Source: an uncultured Anaerolineae bacterium
Lineage (GTDB): Bacteria; Chloroflexota; Anaerolineae; J036; Brachytrichaceae
Length of the DNA stretch: 64,000 nucleotides
Assembly: GCA_938028725.1 (NCBI GenBank)
Contig: CALIMH010000004.1
Span: 1-64,000, forward strand
Direction of reading: 5' to 3'
The notes beneath the pieces are model-generated. The model ran no database searches and was not told the DNA's origin. It was given only the letters and a program-made list of their open reading frames with translations. Both the position numbers and the translations under genes were made by a program. Shown here in pieces: positions 46,468 to 54,452 of the stretch; within the stretch, counting starts at the first letter, position 1, and each line of letters starts with the position of its first letter.

Positions 46468-47487
46468 TCAAAGCTTCTTCTCCGAGCTGTGGCCGGGGAA
46501 GGCGCGCGCGCCGGGATGCAAGTATTGATAAGCGAAGTTGACCGCGCGGGCGGCTTGCCCAAAGCCCTCCACGATCAAGTTCATTGGTTCGACGCCTGGC
46601 TCAGCACAGATGTCGCCCGCGGCATACACGCCGGGGATATTGGTCTCCATGCGGCTGTTGACGCGGATGTAACGCGTCCCCTCCATCTCTAGCCCCCAAT
46701 GCTTGAGCGGGCCGAGGTCCACGCTGTAGCCGAGGGTGAGGATCACGGCGTCCACTGGCAGCGTCATCTCCTCCTTGGTGCGGTTGTCAAAGATGATCGC
46801 TTCTTCCACCTTGCCATTGCCGCGCACGGTCTTCAGCTCGTAAAAGAGCTTGACCTCCACGGGTGAGCTCAGCAACTCGGTGACCGAGGCGCCGTGCGCG
46901 CGGAATTGATCTCGGCGATGGATCAGCGTGACGTGGCGCGCGTAGTCCTTCAGGTTCAGCGCCCAATCCACGGCGGAATCGCCGCCGCCGACGATGAGCA
47001 CGTTCTTACCACGGAAGGTGGCCTTTTCTTTCACTGTGTAGTAGAGGCCGCGGTTCTCGTATTGTGCCAGCTCCGGCTGTGGCAGCTTCTTCGGCTGAAA
47101 GGCGCCCACACCGGCGCAGATCACAATCGCCCGTGCGTAATGGTCGCCCTTGTTGGTAGTCAGCTTGAACGTGCCGTCGGCGAGCCGGGTCAGCGTCTCT
47201 GCGCGCTCGCCCAGCACCATCGTCGGCTTGAACATCATGGCTTGCTCAACCAGGTGCTTGACCAGATCGATCGCGATCACGCGCGGGAAGCCTGGCACAT
47301 CGTAGATGAATTTCTCCGGATACAGCGCTGCGAGCTGGCCGCCCGGCTCTTCCAGCGCGTCGATCACTTTCACTTTCATCTCCCGTAGGCCGGCGTAAAA
47401 GCAGCCAAATAACCCTGTCGGCCCGGCGCCTATGATGATGATGTCATAGAGGTCGCGGGAGCCGTTCGTTCCGTTAGTAGTGTCCAT
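46468..47487 (-). CDS. Ferredoxin-NADP reductase, thioredoxin-reductase-like type
   Basis: A 339-residue flavoprotein. FAD binding: DIIIIGAGPTGLFGCFYAGL near the start and GVYAAGDICAEPGVEPMN near the end. NADPH binding: NVLIVGGGDSAVDWALNL with VTLIHRRDQFRAHG. The CxxC redox pair of thioredoxin reductase is absent, which places it with the YumC/Chlorobium-type ferredoxin(flavodoxin)-NADP reductases that pass electrons between NADPH and ferredoxin. It is monocistronic and faces carA. Its start is divergent from the pseudo-phosphatase gene, with a 167-base spacer in which nothing else is evident. Confidence 0.9.
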   Translation of the reverse strand: MDTTNGTNGSRDLYDIIIIGAGPTGLFGCFYAGLREMKVKVIDALEEPGGQLAALYPEKFIYDVPGFPRVIAIDLVKHLVEQAMMFKPTMVLGERAETLTRLADGTFKLTTNKGDHYARAIVICAGVGAFQPKKLPQPELAQYENRGLYYTVKEKATFRGKNVLIVGGGDSAVDWALNLKDYARHVTLIHRRDQFRAHGASVTELLSSPVEVKLFYELKTVRGNGKVEEAIIFDNRTKEEMTLPVDAVILTLGYSVDLGPLKHWGLEMEGTRYIRVNSRMETNIPGVYAAGDICAEPGVEPMNLIVEGFGQAARAVNFAYQYLHPGARAFPGHSSEKKL

Positions 47488-47654
47488 AAGCCCAAAACTT
47501 CGCTCTCAATGGCGTGCCCCTCGTGTGGTTTTGACACGAAGGGCCAGATCAAGCGCGATTCTAGCATCCCGCCGCAAGACCGAGTGGGCTGTGCGGTTGC
47601 TGCGACCAGGATGGGGGGATGCTGTCGAGCTGCTACACTCAGAGCGCGCCCGTT

Positions 47655-49367
47655 ATGAAGCGAACTGTCGGGCTGGTTTGCATGGTGCTCCTCACCCTTG
47701 CTGCGCCACTTGCAGAGAGCGTGCGTGACCAAATCTGGGAGCGCTACCGCACGTATCGCAGCCTGTTTCAGGACAAGCCACCCGTTGGGCCGCCACCGCC
47801 GGCTATGACCCCACGACTGGTGGTGGTGCTGGTGCGCGGTCTCAGGCTGGAGCCCTCGCGCCGTATGCCCGCGCTGAATCAACTGCGCGCGCGCGGCGCC
47901 GACATCATCCTGGAGCAAGTGCCCCCCACCTATCGCGCTGCTGCTGAGACAAGCTGGCTCTCTGGCGCATTGCCTGCTGTGCACGGCGTTATCGCACAAG
48001 CCACAACCGATGCGCCCATGCCCGACACGCTCCTTCACCGCCTGAGCGATCAACAGCGGGAAAGTGTCCTGGTTGCCGATGCGCCTGTGGTGGAGCGCTT
48101 CGAGTCGCTGGTGGCGCGCGCTGCCGTGCCCGACGACCCGGATCCGGCCCGTCGCGACTCGCAAGCTATCGCGCTCGTGTTGGAGATGCTGCGCGATGTC
48201 AACCCCCCGGCTACTTTTGCTTTGGTCGAGCTGACGCTGCTGGAACGTGTCGCCCGTGAGTCGCCCAACGAGTACAGCTCAGCCGTAGCCGCCACCGACT
48301 TTCGCCTGCGCGAGCTGATCAACGCTCTGGACTTGACCAACACCACGCTCGTGATCGCCGGTGACCGCGGCTTGACCTCGCAGGGCAGCGATGGCGGCGG
48401 CGAGTCCGTCGTGGTCCGCGTCCCGTGGGTGATGGCCGGCCTGGGTGTGGCTGGTCAAACGCAGGCGCTCGCCTCGGTGGCACAGTTTGCGCCTACCTTG
48501 GCAGTGCTGGCCGGCGTCAGCTTGCCCGTCCAAGCAGAGGATATCCCGCTGTTCGAGGCGCTGGCGAGCAACCCTGCTGCCATGCTCGCTGCCGCTCGCC
48601 AGGTGACCGCCTTCTACGAGCTGTGGGCTGAGACGCTCGGCTTGCCGCGCTTTGCTGCTGGGCTGCTGCGCGACCACGAGGCTGACATTGCCAAGGGCGA
48701 CCGCGCGGCGCTGGCGGCATGGCGGGCCCGGCTGCTCGCCGCAGTGCAGCGATTCACCCAGCAACGGCTCACAGAGGAGCGGTTGGTTCGGCTTCCGCTG
48801 AGCGCTGGCGTAGGGTTGGGGCTGTTGGCACTCGCGCTGGTGCTCGCCCGGCTCCAGACATGGCGCAGTTTGGCGTTGGGTGGCGTGGCTGTGCTTGCTG
48901 CCGGCGCGGGGCTCGCAGTGGCCTATGGATGGCCGCCCTCGTTGTCGCTCTTCCGCGACGCCCAACCGGCCGAGCTGCTCACACAACTAGAGTGGCGGGC
49001 GGTCGCGCTCTTCCTCGCTGTCGGAGGTCTGATGGCGTTGCTGACCGGTGCTTGTAAGGATGTGTTCGAGGCAGCCGGCCAGGTGATGAGCGGCCTGGCG
49101 CTGTTGGCCGTGTGGCCGGCGTTGGCGGTGACGTGGTTTTACTGGCAGTGGGGTGACGCGTGGTCATGGGTGCTGCCCGATGGCGCTGCGCTGGCTGCTG
49201 CGCAAGTGGCGCTCACGGCACTGAGCGCTTTGAGCATCCCGCCCGCTGATGCGATTCCTGTTGAGCTGCCGCTGACGGTGGTAGCCGCGTTAGCGGCGGT
49301 GCCGCTCTATGGGCTTGCGCGGTTGCGTCGCCGTGCGCGTGCCCGGCGCACCCTGCGCATGGATTGA
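47655..49367 (+). CDS. Membrane protein with a degenerate alkaline-phosphatase-superfamily domain
   Basis: A 570-residue protein from ATG 47655 (MKRTVGLVCMVLLTLAAP, signal peptide or anchor). Residues about 50-310 follow the phosphatase/PigN fold: RLVVVLVRGLRLEPSRRMPALN, ETSWLSGALPAVHGVIAQA, FALVELTLLERVA and TLVIAGDRGLTSQGSDGGGE. The metal-binding Asp of VDG is Arg, and the Asp-His of DHG is Asp-Arg, so it should be inactive. After residue 385 there are about six membrane helices and a basic end. A scaffold or binding role is a guess. A TACACT box lies 15 bases before the start. It converges on fabF with an 8-base gap. Confidence 0.72.
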   Translation: MKRTVGLVCMVLLTLAAPLAESVRDQIWERYRTYRSLFQDKPPVGPPPPAMTPRLVVVLVRGLRLEPSRRMPALNQLRARGADIILEQVPPTYRAAAETSWLSGALPAVHGVIAQATTDAPMPDTLLHRLSDQQRESVLVADAPVVERFESLVARAAVPDDPDPARRDSQAIALVLEMLRDVNPPATFALVELTLLERVARESPNEYSSAVAATDFRLRELINALDLTNTTLVIAGDRGLTSQGSDGGGESVVVRVPWVMAGLGVAGQTQALASVAQFAPTLAVLAGVSLPVQAEDIPLFEALASNPAAMLAAARQVTAFYELWAETLGLPRFAAGLLRDHEADIAKGDRAALAAWRARLLAAVQRFTQQRLTEERLVRLPLSAGVGLGLLALALVLARLQTWRSLALGGVAVLAAGAGLAVAYGWPPSLSLFRDAQPAELLTQLEWRAVALFLAVGGLMALLTGACKDVFEAAGQVMSGLALLAVWPALAVTWFYWQWGDAWSWVLPDGAALAAAQVALTALSALSIPPADAIPVELPLTVVAALAAVPLYGLARLRRRARARRTLRMD

Positions 49368-49375
49368 GCGAGCTA

Positions 49376-50629
49376 TCACTCCCATCGGCGCAACACCAAG
49401 CAGGCGTTGTGGCCGAAGAATCCGAAGGCGTTCGAGAGCGCTACGTGCACGCTCGCCGGTCGCGCTGTGTTGGGCACGTAGTCCAAGTCGCAGTTGGGGT
49501 CGGGGGTCGCGTAGTTAATGGTTGGGGGGATGATCCCGTCGCGCATGGCCAACGCGCACGCGATCACCTCCAACGCGGCAGTGGCACCGAGCAGGTGGCC
49601 GGTCATGGACTTGGTGGAACTGATGGGGACGTTCGGCGCGCGCTCGCCAAACACCAACCGAATCGCGCGCGTCTCGTTTGCGTCGTTGGCCGGCGTGCTG
49701 GTGCCGTGGGCGTTGATGTAGTCCACATCGGCTGGCGAGAGTCGCGCGTCCTGCAGGGCCAGTTGCATGGCGCGCGCCGGGCCTCGCACATCGGGCTGGG
49801 TGATGTGGCGAGCGTCGCTGGTGACGCCGTAGCCGATCAGCTCGGCGTAGATGTGCGCGTCGCGCTGCTGGGCGTGCTCCAGCGTCTCCAGAACGAGGAT
49901 GGCTGCGCCTTCCCCGGCCACGAAGCCATCCCGCGTGGCGTCGAAGGGGCGGCTGGCGCGCGGAGGGTCCTCGTTGTGCTGTGAGAGCGCGCCCATGTTG
50001 TGAAAGGCAGTGAGGATGAATGGCTCAATTGGCGCTTCGCTGCCGCCGGCCAGTGCCACATCGGCGCGTCCATGGCGGAGCATTTCCAGCGCCTCGCCAA
50101 TGGCGTTAGCCGCGCTGGCGCACGCCGACACAATGTTGAGGTTAGGCCCGCGAATCCCGAAGCGCATGGAGATTTGTCCGGCCGCAGCGTCCGAAAGCAG
50201 CATGGGAATGGCAAATGGGCTGACGCGCCGAGCGCCACGCTCGAACATGAGGCGCTGCTCTTGGCCATAGGCAGTGACGCCGCCGATAGCACTGCCCATC
50301 ACGACCGCGACGCGATCGCTTGGCTCGCCGCTCACTGCTAAGCCCGCGTCGTGCAGCGCCTCCTCAGCAGCGACCAGCGCAAACTGGGCGAAGCGATCGA
50401 GCTTGCGGGCTTCCTTGGCGCCGAAGTGGGCGAGCGGGTCGAACCCTTTCACCTCACAGGCGATCTGAACTTCGGTCTGGGAAGTGTCGAAGCGGGTGAT
50501 GCGCCCGCCACCAGATTCACCTCGACACATCGCTTGCCATGTCGCCTGCACAGAATTGCCGAGTGGCGTCACAGCGCCTACACCAGTGATCACAACGCGG
50601 CGTCGCGGTGCATGGGTATGCTGAGCCAT
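49376..50629 (-). CDS. fabF: 3-oxoacyl-ACP synthase II
   Basis: A 417-residue condensing enzyme of fatty acid elongation. ATG 50629 (MAQHTHAPRRRVVITGVGAV) is chosen because family homology begins there. The active Cys lies in LNIVSACASAANAIGEALEM; the two His are in YINAHGTSTPANDANET and KSMTGHLLGATAALEV, giving the Cys-His-His triad. FGFFGHNACLVLRR closes the protein. No acyl carrier protein or other fab genes are nearby, so it is a stand-alone gene. The last part of DVDYINAHGTST confirms type II rather than FabH. Confidence 0.93.
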   Translation of the reverse strand: MAQHTHAPRRRVVITGVGAVTPLGNSVQATWQAMCRGESGGGRITRFDTSQTEVQIACEVKGFDPLAHFGAKEARKLDRFAQFALVAAEEALHDAGLAVSGEPSDRVAVVMGSAIGGVTAYGQEQRLMFERGARRVSPFAIPMLLSDAAAGQISMRFGIRGPNLNIVSACASAANAIGEALEMLRHGRADVALAGGSEAPIEPFILTAFHNMGALSQHNEDPPRASRPFDATRDGFVAGEGAAILVLETLEHAQQRDAHIYAELIGYGVTSDARHITQPDVRGPARAMQLALQDARLSPADVDYINAHGTSTPANDANETRAIRLVFGERAPNVPISSTKSMTGHLLGATAALEVIACALAMRDGIIPPTINYATPDPNCDLDYVPNTARPASVHVALSNAFGFFGHNACLVLRRWE

Positions 50630-50666
50630 AGATCTGCGCGGCTTCAAGTGTAGCAAGGCGTGTGCT

Positions 50667-50672
50667 TATACT
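50667..50672 (+). promoter_or_regulatory. -10 box of the alpha/beta hydrolase gene
   Basis: TATACT ends 9 bases before ATG 50682, so the leader would be only 2-3 bases. No ribosome-binding site is present between them and the -35 region is weak. Confidence 0.4.
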
Positions 50673-50681
50673 CCCCTGCGC

Positions 50682-52238
50682 ATGAGGGTCAGGGATAGGC
50701 TGCTTGCGGTGTTGGCGTTGGGGCTTGCTGCGCTCAGCGCGTGGAACTGGAGGCAGATCGATCAAGCGGTGCGCCGTGAGCTGCACGTGGTGGATGGCGT
50801 GCCGATTGAGTTGTTTTTGCCGCCCGATGCGCGCGCGCTGACGCCGGCGCTCGTGATCGGCCACGGCTTCAGCGGCAACCGCCAGTTGATGTATGGCTTT
50901 GGCTACGTGCTGGCGCGCAACGGCTACGTGGCCGCGCTGGTGGACTTCGCCGGCCACGGTTTGAGCCACGACCGATTGCCGGATGGCTTCAACGACGCGC
51001 AGTACCGCAAGTTGGCCGCCAACTTGGATACCGCGCTGCGCTTTGTGCGCGCCCGCCCAGAGGTGGATGCGGCCCGCGTGGGGCTGCTCGGCCATTCCAT
51101 GGGTGCCACCGCTGTCGCGCGCTATGCGGCGGAGCGGGACGACGTGCCGCTGACGGTGGCGATCTCGCTCGGGGCCTTCGGCAGCAGCTTACCGCCCGAC
51201 CCCGCACGGCCGCGCAACTTGTTGGTGTTGGTGGGCGCGTTGGAGTTCGAGGGTTTTCTACGCGGCAGCACCAACGCGCTGCGCGTCGCCTGGCCACAGG
51301 GCATCGCCAACCAAACCTACGGCGACTTCGCCACGGGCACTGCCCGCCGCTTGGTGATCGTGCCCGGCGTGGAGCACATCACCGTGCTGTTCAGCGACTC
51401 GGCCCACCAGGAGGTGGTGCGCTGGCTCGACCGGGCCTTCGGCGTCATGCGCGCCGGCAAGCTACACGCTGACGGTCGCATGGTATGGGTGCTGGGCTGG
51501 TATGCAGCGGCGCTGCTCGGCTTCTTCCCGTTGTCGCGCGCGCTGCTGGGCCGGCCAGATCAGCCCCCAACGTATCCTGTCGGCCTGTCAGCGCTACATG
51601 CCCTGCTGGTGATGACGCTGGCGGTGGGGGGCGCTGCGTTAGCGCTATGGCTCGGCCTCATCCCTTACCGCTGGATACCGCTGACAGTGGGGAACTACGT
51701 GGGCGCCTTCTTCGCTGTGGCCGGCGGCATAGTGTTGGGACATCAGCTCGCGTGCAACAGGGGCTTTGCTGCCATGGTGGCAGGATTGTCCCTCGCTTCT
51801 TTCGCCCGCTCAGCGTTGCCGGCGCTCTTGCTGGCCGCCTACGCCGTGTTCACCTTTGGCATTGCCGCCCATTTGGCATGGAGCAACTTTGCGCTGGTGG
51901 GCGCGCGATTGTGGGTGTTTGGTGTGTTATGGGTGAGCTGCTTCCTCTTCTTCCTCGGCGATGAGCTGCTCACACGTGGTGCGCTGGCCAGGCGGCTGGT
52001 GCTGTGGGCAGCGACCAAGCTCATTGTGCTGATTGGCCTTGTGCTCGCTGTGTTATGGCTCGGCGCGCCGCCGTTTTTACTCTTGCTGATCCCGGTGATG
52101 GTGGTGTTGTTTGTGTGGCATGGCGCCTACGCCCACCGCCTGTATCAGCTCACCGCCGGCGCGCTACACGGCGCGCTGTTGAACACATCGGTTTTCGCGT
52201 GGGTGATCGCAGCCACCTTCGCGCTGGTGGCCACTTGA
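50682..52238 (+). CDS. Alpha/beta hydrolase fused to a polytopic membrane domain
   Basis: A 518-residue protein. After an N-terminal signal anchor, residues about 45-265 are an alpha/beta hydrolase: VIGHGFSGNRQLMYGFGYVL, VDFAGHGLSHDRLPDGFND, VGLLGHSMGATAVARYAAER with the nucleophile Ser, and VPGVEHITVLFS with the likely catalytic His. Residues about 270-518 hold roughly eight membrane helices with no motif I recognise. The hydrolase part probably faces outside and may act on an ester or lipid. It is divergent from fabF and converges on the HEAT-repeat gene. Confidence 0.82.
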   Translation: MRVRDRLLAVLALGLAALSAWNWRQIDQAVRRELHVVDGVPIELFLPPDARALTPALVIGHGFSGNRQLMYGFGYVLARNGYVAALVDFAGHGLSHDRLPDGFNDAQYRKLAANLDTALRFVRARPEVDAARVGLLGHSMGATAVARYAAERDDVPLTVAISLGAFGSSLPPDPARPRNLLVLVGALEFEGFLRGSTNALRVAWPQGIANQTYGDFATGTARRLVIVPGVEHITVLFSDSAHQEVVRWLDRAFGVMRAGKLHADGRMVWVLGWYAAALLGFFPLSRALLGRPDQPPTYPVGLSALHALLVMTLAVGGAALALWLGLIPYRWIPLTVGNYVGAFFAVAGGIVLGHQLACNRGFAAMVAGLSLASFARSALPALLLAAYAVFTFGIAAHLAWSNFALVGARLWVFGVLWVSCFLFFLGDELLTRGALARRLVLWAATKLIVLIGLVLAVLWLGAPPFLLLLIPVMVVLFVWHGAYAHRLYQLTAGALHGALLNTSVFAWVIAATFALVAT

Positions 52239-52245
52239 GATGGGG

Positions 52246-53268
52246 CTAACTGTCAGCAGGTGGCTCCGGGCGCAGAGGGATGCGGCGCACGCGGAACGAC
52301 TGCTGCGTCTCGTCCATCACGTCGAGTAAGGGAAACTCCGCCTCCCGGTGCCAAAAGTCCCACGCTTGCAATGCGGACTCGGCGTGTTGGCTGATGGCCG
52401 GATCGTCGCTGCGTGCGGCGCGGGCGATCGCCTCGCGCGCTTCAGGCTGGTTGATCGAGACCAACGCTGTGATGCTTGCTTGCTGCACTTCGACGCTGGG
52501 GTCCTCAAGCAACTTCAGCAGGTCGGGCAGCGCCGCCTCGTCCTCCAGCTCGCCGGCGGCAATCGCAGCACTGCGTCGCACCATCGGCGAGACGTTGTGT
52601 AACTCGGCGCGCACCAAGCTGCGATACTCAGCGTTGCAGCTGCGTCCCATCGCCGTGAGCGCGCTGACCAGCAGTAAGTCATCGTTGGCGTAGTAGGCTG
52701 CGCGGATGTGGTAATCCACCTCTGGATGGGAGAAATGGGCCAGCGACTCCAGCGCGCGGCGGTAGAGCAGGGAGTCGGTCGGCGCTTGGCGCAGCACGCG
52801 CAGCAGCGCGCGGCAGACCCGCTCTCCCTTCTCCGCAGCCAACTGCTGCATCTCGGCTGCTAGCACAAACCGGCCTAGCGACTCAGCCGCGGCGGCTCGC
52901 ACCGTGAGTGAGGGATCGTGCTGCAGCAAGTCGAGCAGGGTGTCCAGCGCGCTAAGGTGGCTCTCTTGCGATAGCCCTTCAATGGCCGAAAGCCGCACGC
53001 GCTCCAGCGGATCGCGCAGGGCATAGCGGAAGATCGCGTCGAAATTGGCCTGCAGGTTGTCCTCCGCAATGTCTACCATCTGCTCGATCAAGGCTGCCCG
53101 CCGCTCATCCGGCAGTGACTCCCAAGTAGCACCCCACTGCTCAAGGCGCTCGCCTTCGAGATCAGAGAAGCACAGCATGAGCTGTTCACTTGGCAGCGCC
53201 TCATCGCGCAGCGCTGCCAAAGCTGCGGCGAGAGGCACGTTGCTGGGTGAGTCAAGGCTTGCGCTCAT
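52246..53268 (-). CDS. HEAT-repeat protein
   Basis: A 340-residue all-helical protein with at least six HEAT/PBS-lyase-type repeats. Examples are DPLERVRLSAIEGLSQES, DPSLTVRAAAAESLGRFV, SPMVRRSAAIAAGELEDE, DPSVEVQQASITALVSIN and DPAISQHAESALQAWDFW. Such repeats usually form protein-binding solenoids. There is no signal peptide. It starts 3 bases after the stop of rseP on the same strand, so co-expression with the protease is likely. The partner is unknown. Confidence 0.9.
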   Translation of the reverse strand: MSASLDSPSNVPLAAALAALRDEALPSEQLMLCFSDLEGERLEQWGATWESLPDERRAALIEQMVDIAEDNLQANFDAIFRYALRDPLERVRLSAIEGLSQESHLSALDTLLDLLQHDPSLTVRAAAAESLGRFVLAAEMQQLAAEKGERVCRALLRVLRQAPTDSLLYRRALESLAHFSHPEVDYHIRAAYYANDDLLLVSALTAMGRSCNAEYRSLVRAELHNVSPMVRRSAAIAAGELEDEAALPDLLKLLEDPSVEVQQASITALVSINQPEAREAIARAARSDDPAISQHAESALQAWDFWHREAEFPLLDVMDETQQSFRVRRIPLRPEPPADS

Positions 53269-53271
53269 GGC

Positions 53272-54408
53272 CTACGGCAGCACCACGGGTTGCAGAATGT
53301 CCAAGATGATGATGAAAACGGATAAGCTGAGCAAGAAGAGCATCCCTACCGCATGAACCCACTGCTCGCGCTGTGGGTTGACGCGCCGGCGGCGAAGCGC
53401 CTCGATCAGCACAAACAGGAGGCGGCCGCCGTCTAGCGATGGGAGCGGCAGCAAGTTGGTGAACGCAATGGCTATGCTGACGAAGCCGGCGAATCGGGCG
53501 AAGGGGAACAAGCCTCGAGACTCGCGCTCCTCGATCAGCGACACACCGATAGAGGTGATGCCCACCGGCCCCACTGGGCGCACTTGCGAGAGCGGCGCTT
53601 GCTGCGACAGGATTTCAATCGGTGCGCTGACGATGCTGTTGAGCACTGCGAAGAAGTCGGCCAGCGCGGCGCCTAGCGCTGCGTCGATGGTGTAATACAT
53701 GCGCTCCGAGCGCAACACTTTGAAGGCCAAGCCGATCCCCAGTGGCGCGTTGGGGTTGAGCGTCTCCGGCAGTGTGCCGTTCAGCGTGAGCATTTGTAGC
53801 TCTGAGCTGTCCTCCCTCACTGGCCGCATCACCGTGATTTGCACCGGCTGCCCCGCTTGGCTCAGGATGAATTGGCGCAGCGGTGCAGCGTCGGGTGTCG
53901 CCTCGGAGCCGACAGGCAGCCGCTGGATCATGTCTTGTCCGTTGATGCTCACGATGTAGTCGCCTGGTTGCAGCCCTAGCCGCGCGCCTACGCCGGTGAT
54001 GTTCACGCGCACAATGCGGTACTGAAACTCTGTCGGCTGCGTGGCGAAGAACAGATATGCCAGCGCCAGGATGAGAAAGCCACCCAGCAAGTTCATCAAT
54101 GGGCCGGCGGCCAGGATGAGCACTCGCCAACGTTTGCTCTGAGCGGCGAAGCTGCGCGGGTCGCTGGGGTCTTCTTCGCCGGTCATGCGGACAAACGCAC
54201 CGAAGGGAAGCCAGTTCAGCGTGTATTCGGTCTCGCCACGGCGGAACAGGCGCACGATGCGTGGCGGTAGCCCCATGCCAAACTCCTCCACGCGGACGCC
54301 GGCGCGCTTGGCAGCGATAAAGTGCCCCAGCTCATGGATGAACATCAGCGGGCCAAGCAGAATGATGAATACCGGCAGGCCGACCGTGAGGATGTTCCAA
54401 AAATCCAT
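53272..54408 (-). CDS. rseP: Site-2 membrane metalloprotease RseP
   Basis: A 378-residue intramembrane zinc protease that cuts anti-sigma factors or signal peptides in the membrane. ATG 54408 (MDFWNILTVGLPVFIILL) is preferred, as the longer frame overlaps the permease gene. HELGHFIAAKRAGVRVEEF carries the HExxH zinc site; one PDZ domain has GARLGLQPGDYIVSINGQD; FTNLLPLPSLDGGRLLFVLI gives the third ligand (LDGG). A TATACA box ends 9 bases before the ATG. The HEAT-repeat gene follows after 3 bases. Confidence 0.93.
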   Translation of the reverse strand: MDFWNILTVGLPVFIILLGPLMFIHELGHFIAAKRAGVRVEEFGMGLPPRIVRLFRRGETEYTLNWLPFGAFVRMTGEEDPSDPRSFAAQSKRWRVLILAAGPLMNLLGGFLILALAYLFFATQPTEFQYRIVRVNITGVGARLGLQPGDYIVSINGQDMIQRLPVGSEATPDAAPLRQFILSQAGQPVQITVMRPVREDSSELQMLTLNGTLPETLNPNAPLGIGLAFKVLRSERMYYTIDAALGAALADFFAVLNSIVSAPIEILSQQAPLSQVRPVGPVGITSIGVSLIEERESRGLFPFARFAGFVSIAIAFTNLLPLPSLDGGRLLFVLIEALRRRRVNPQREQWVHAVGMLFLLSLSVFIIILDILQPVVLP

Positions 54409-54452
54409 GGCTGGGAGTGTATAGCAAAACGTTTGGAGCAGGATAAGAGTGG

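Noticed and set aside
46468-47487. Thioredoxin reductase
   Set aside because: The CxxC redox pair is missing between the two nucleotide-binding regions, so a TrxR-like ferredoxin-NADP reductase fits better.
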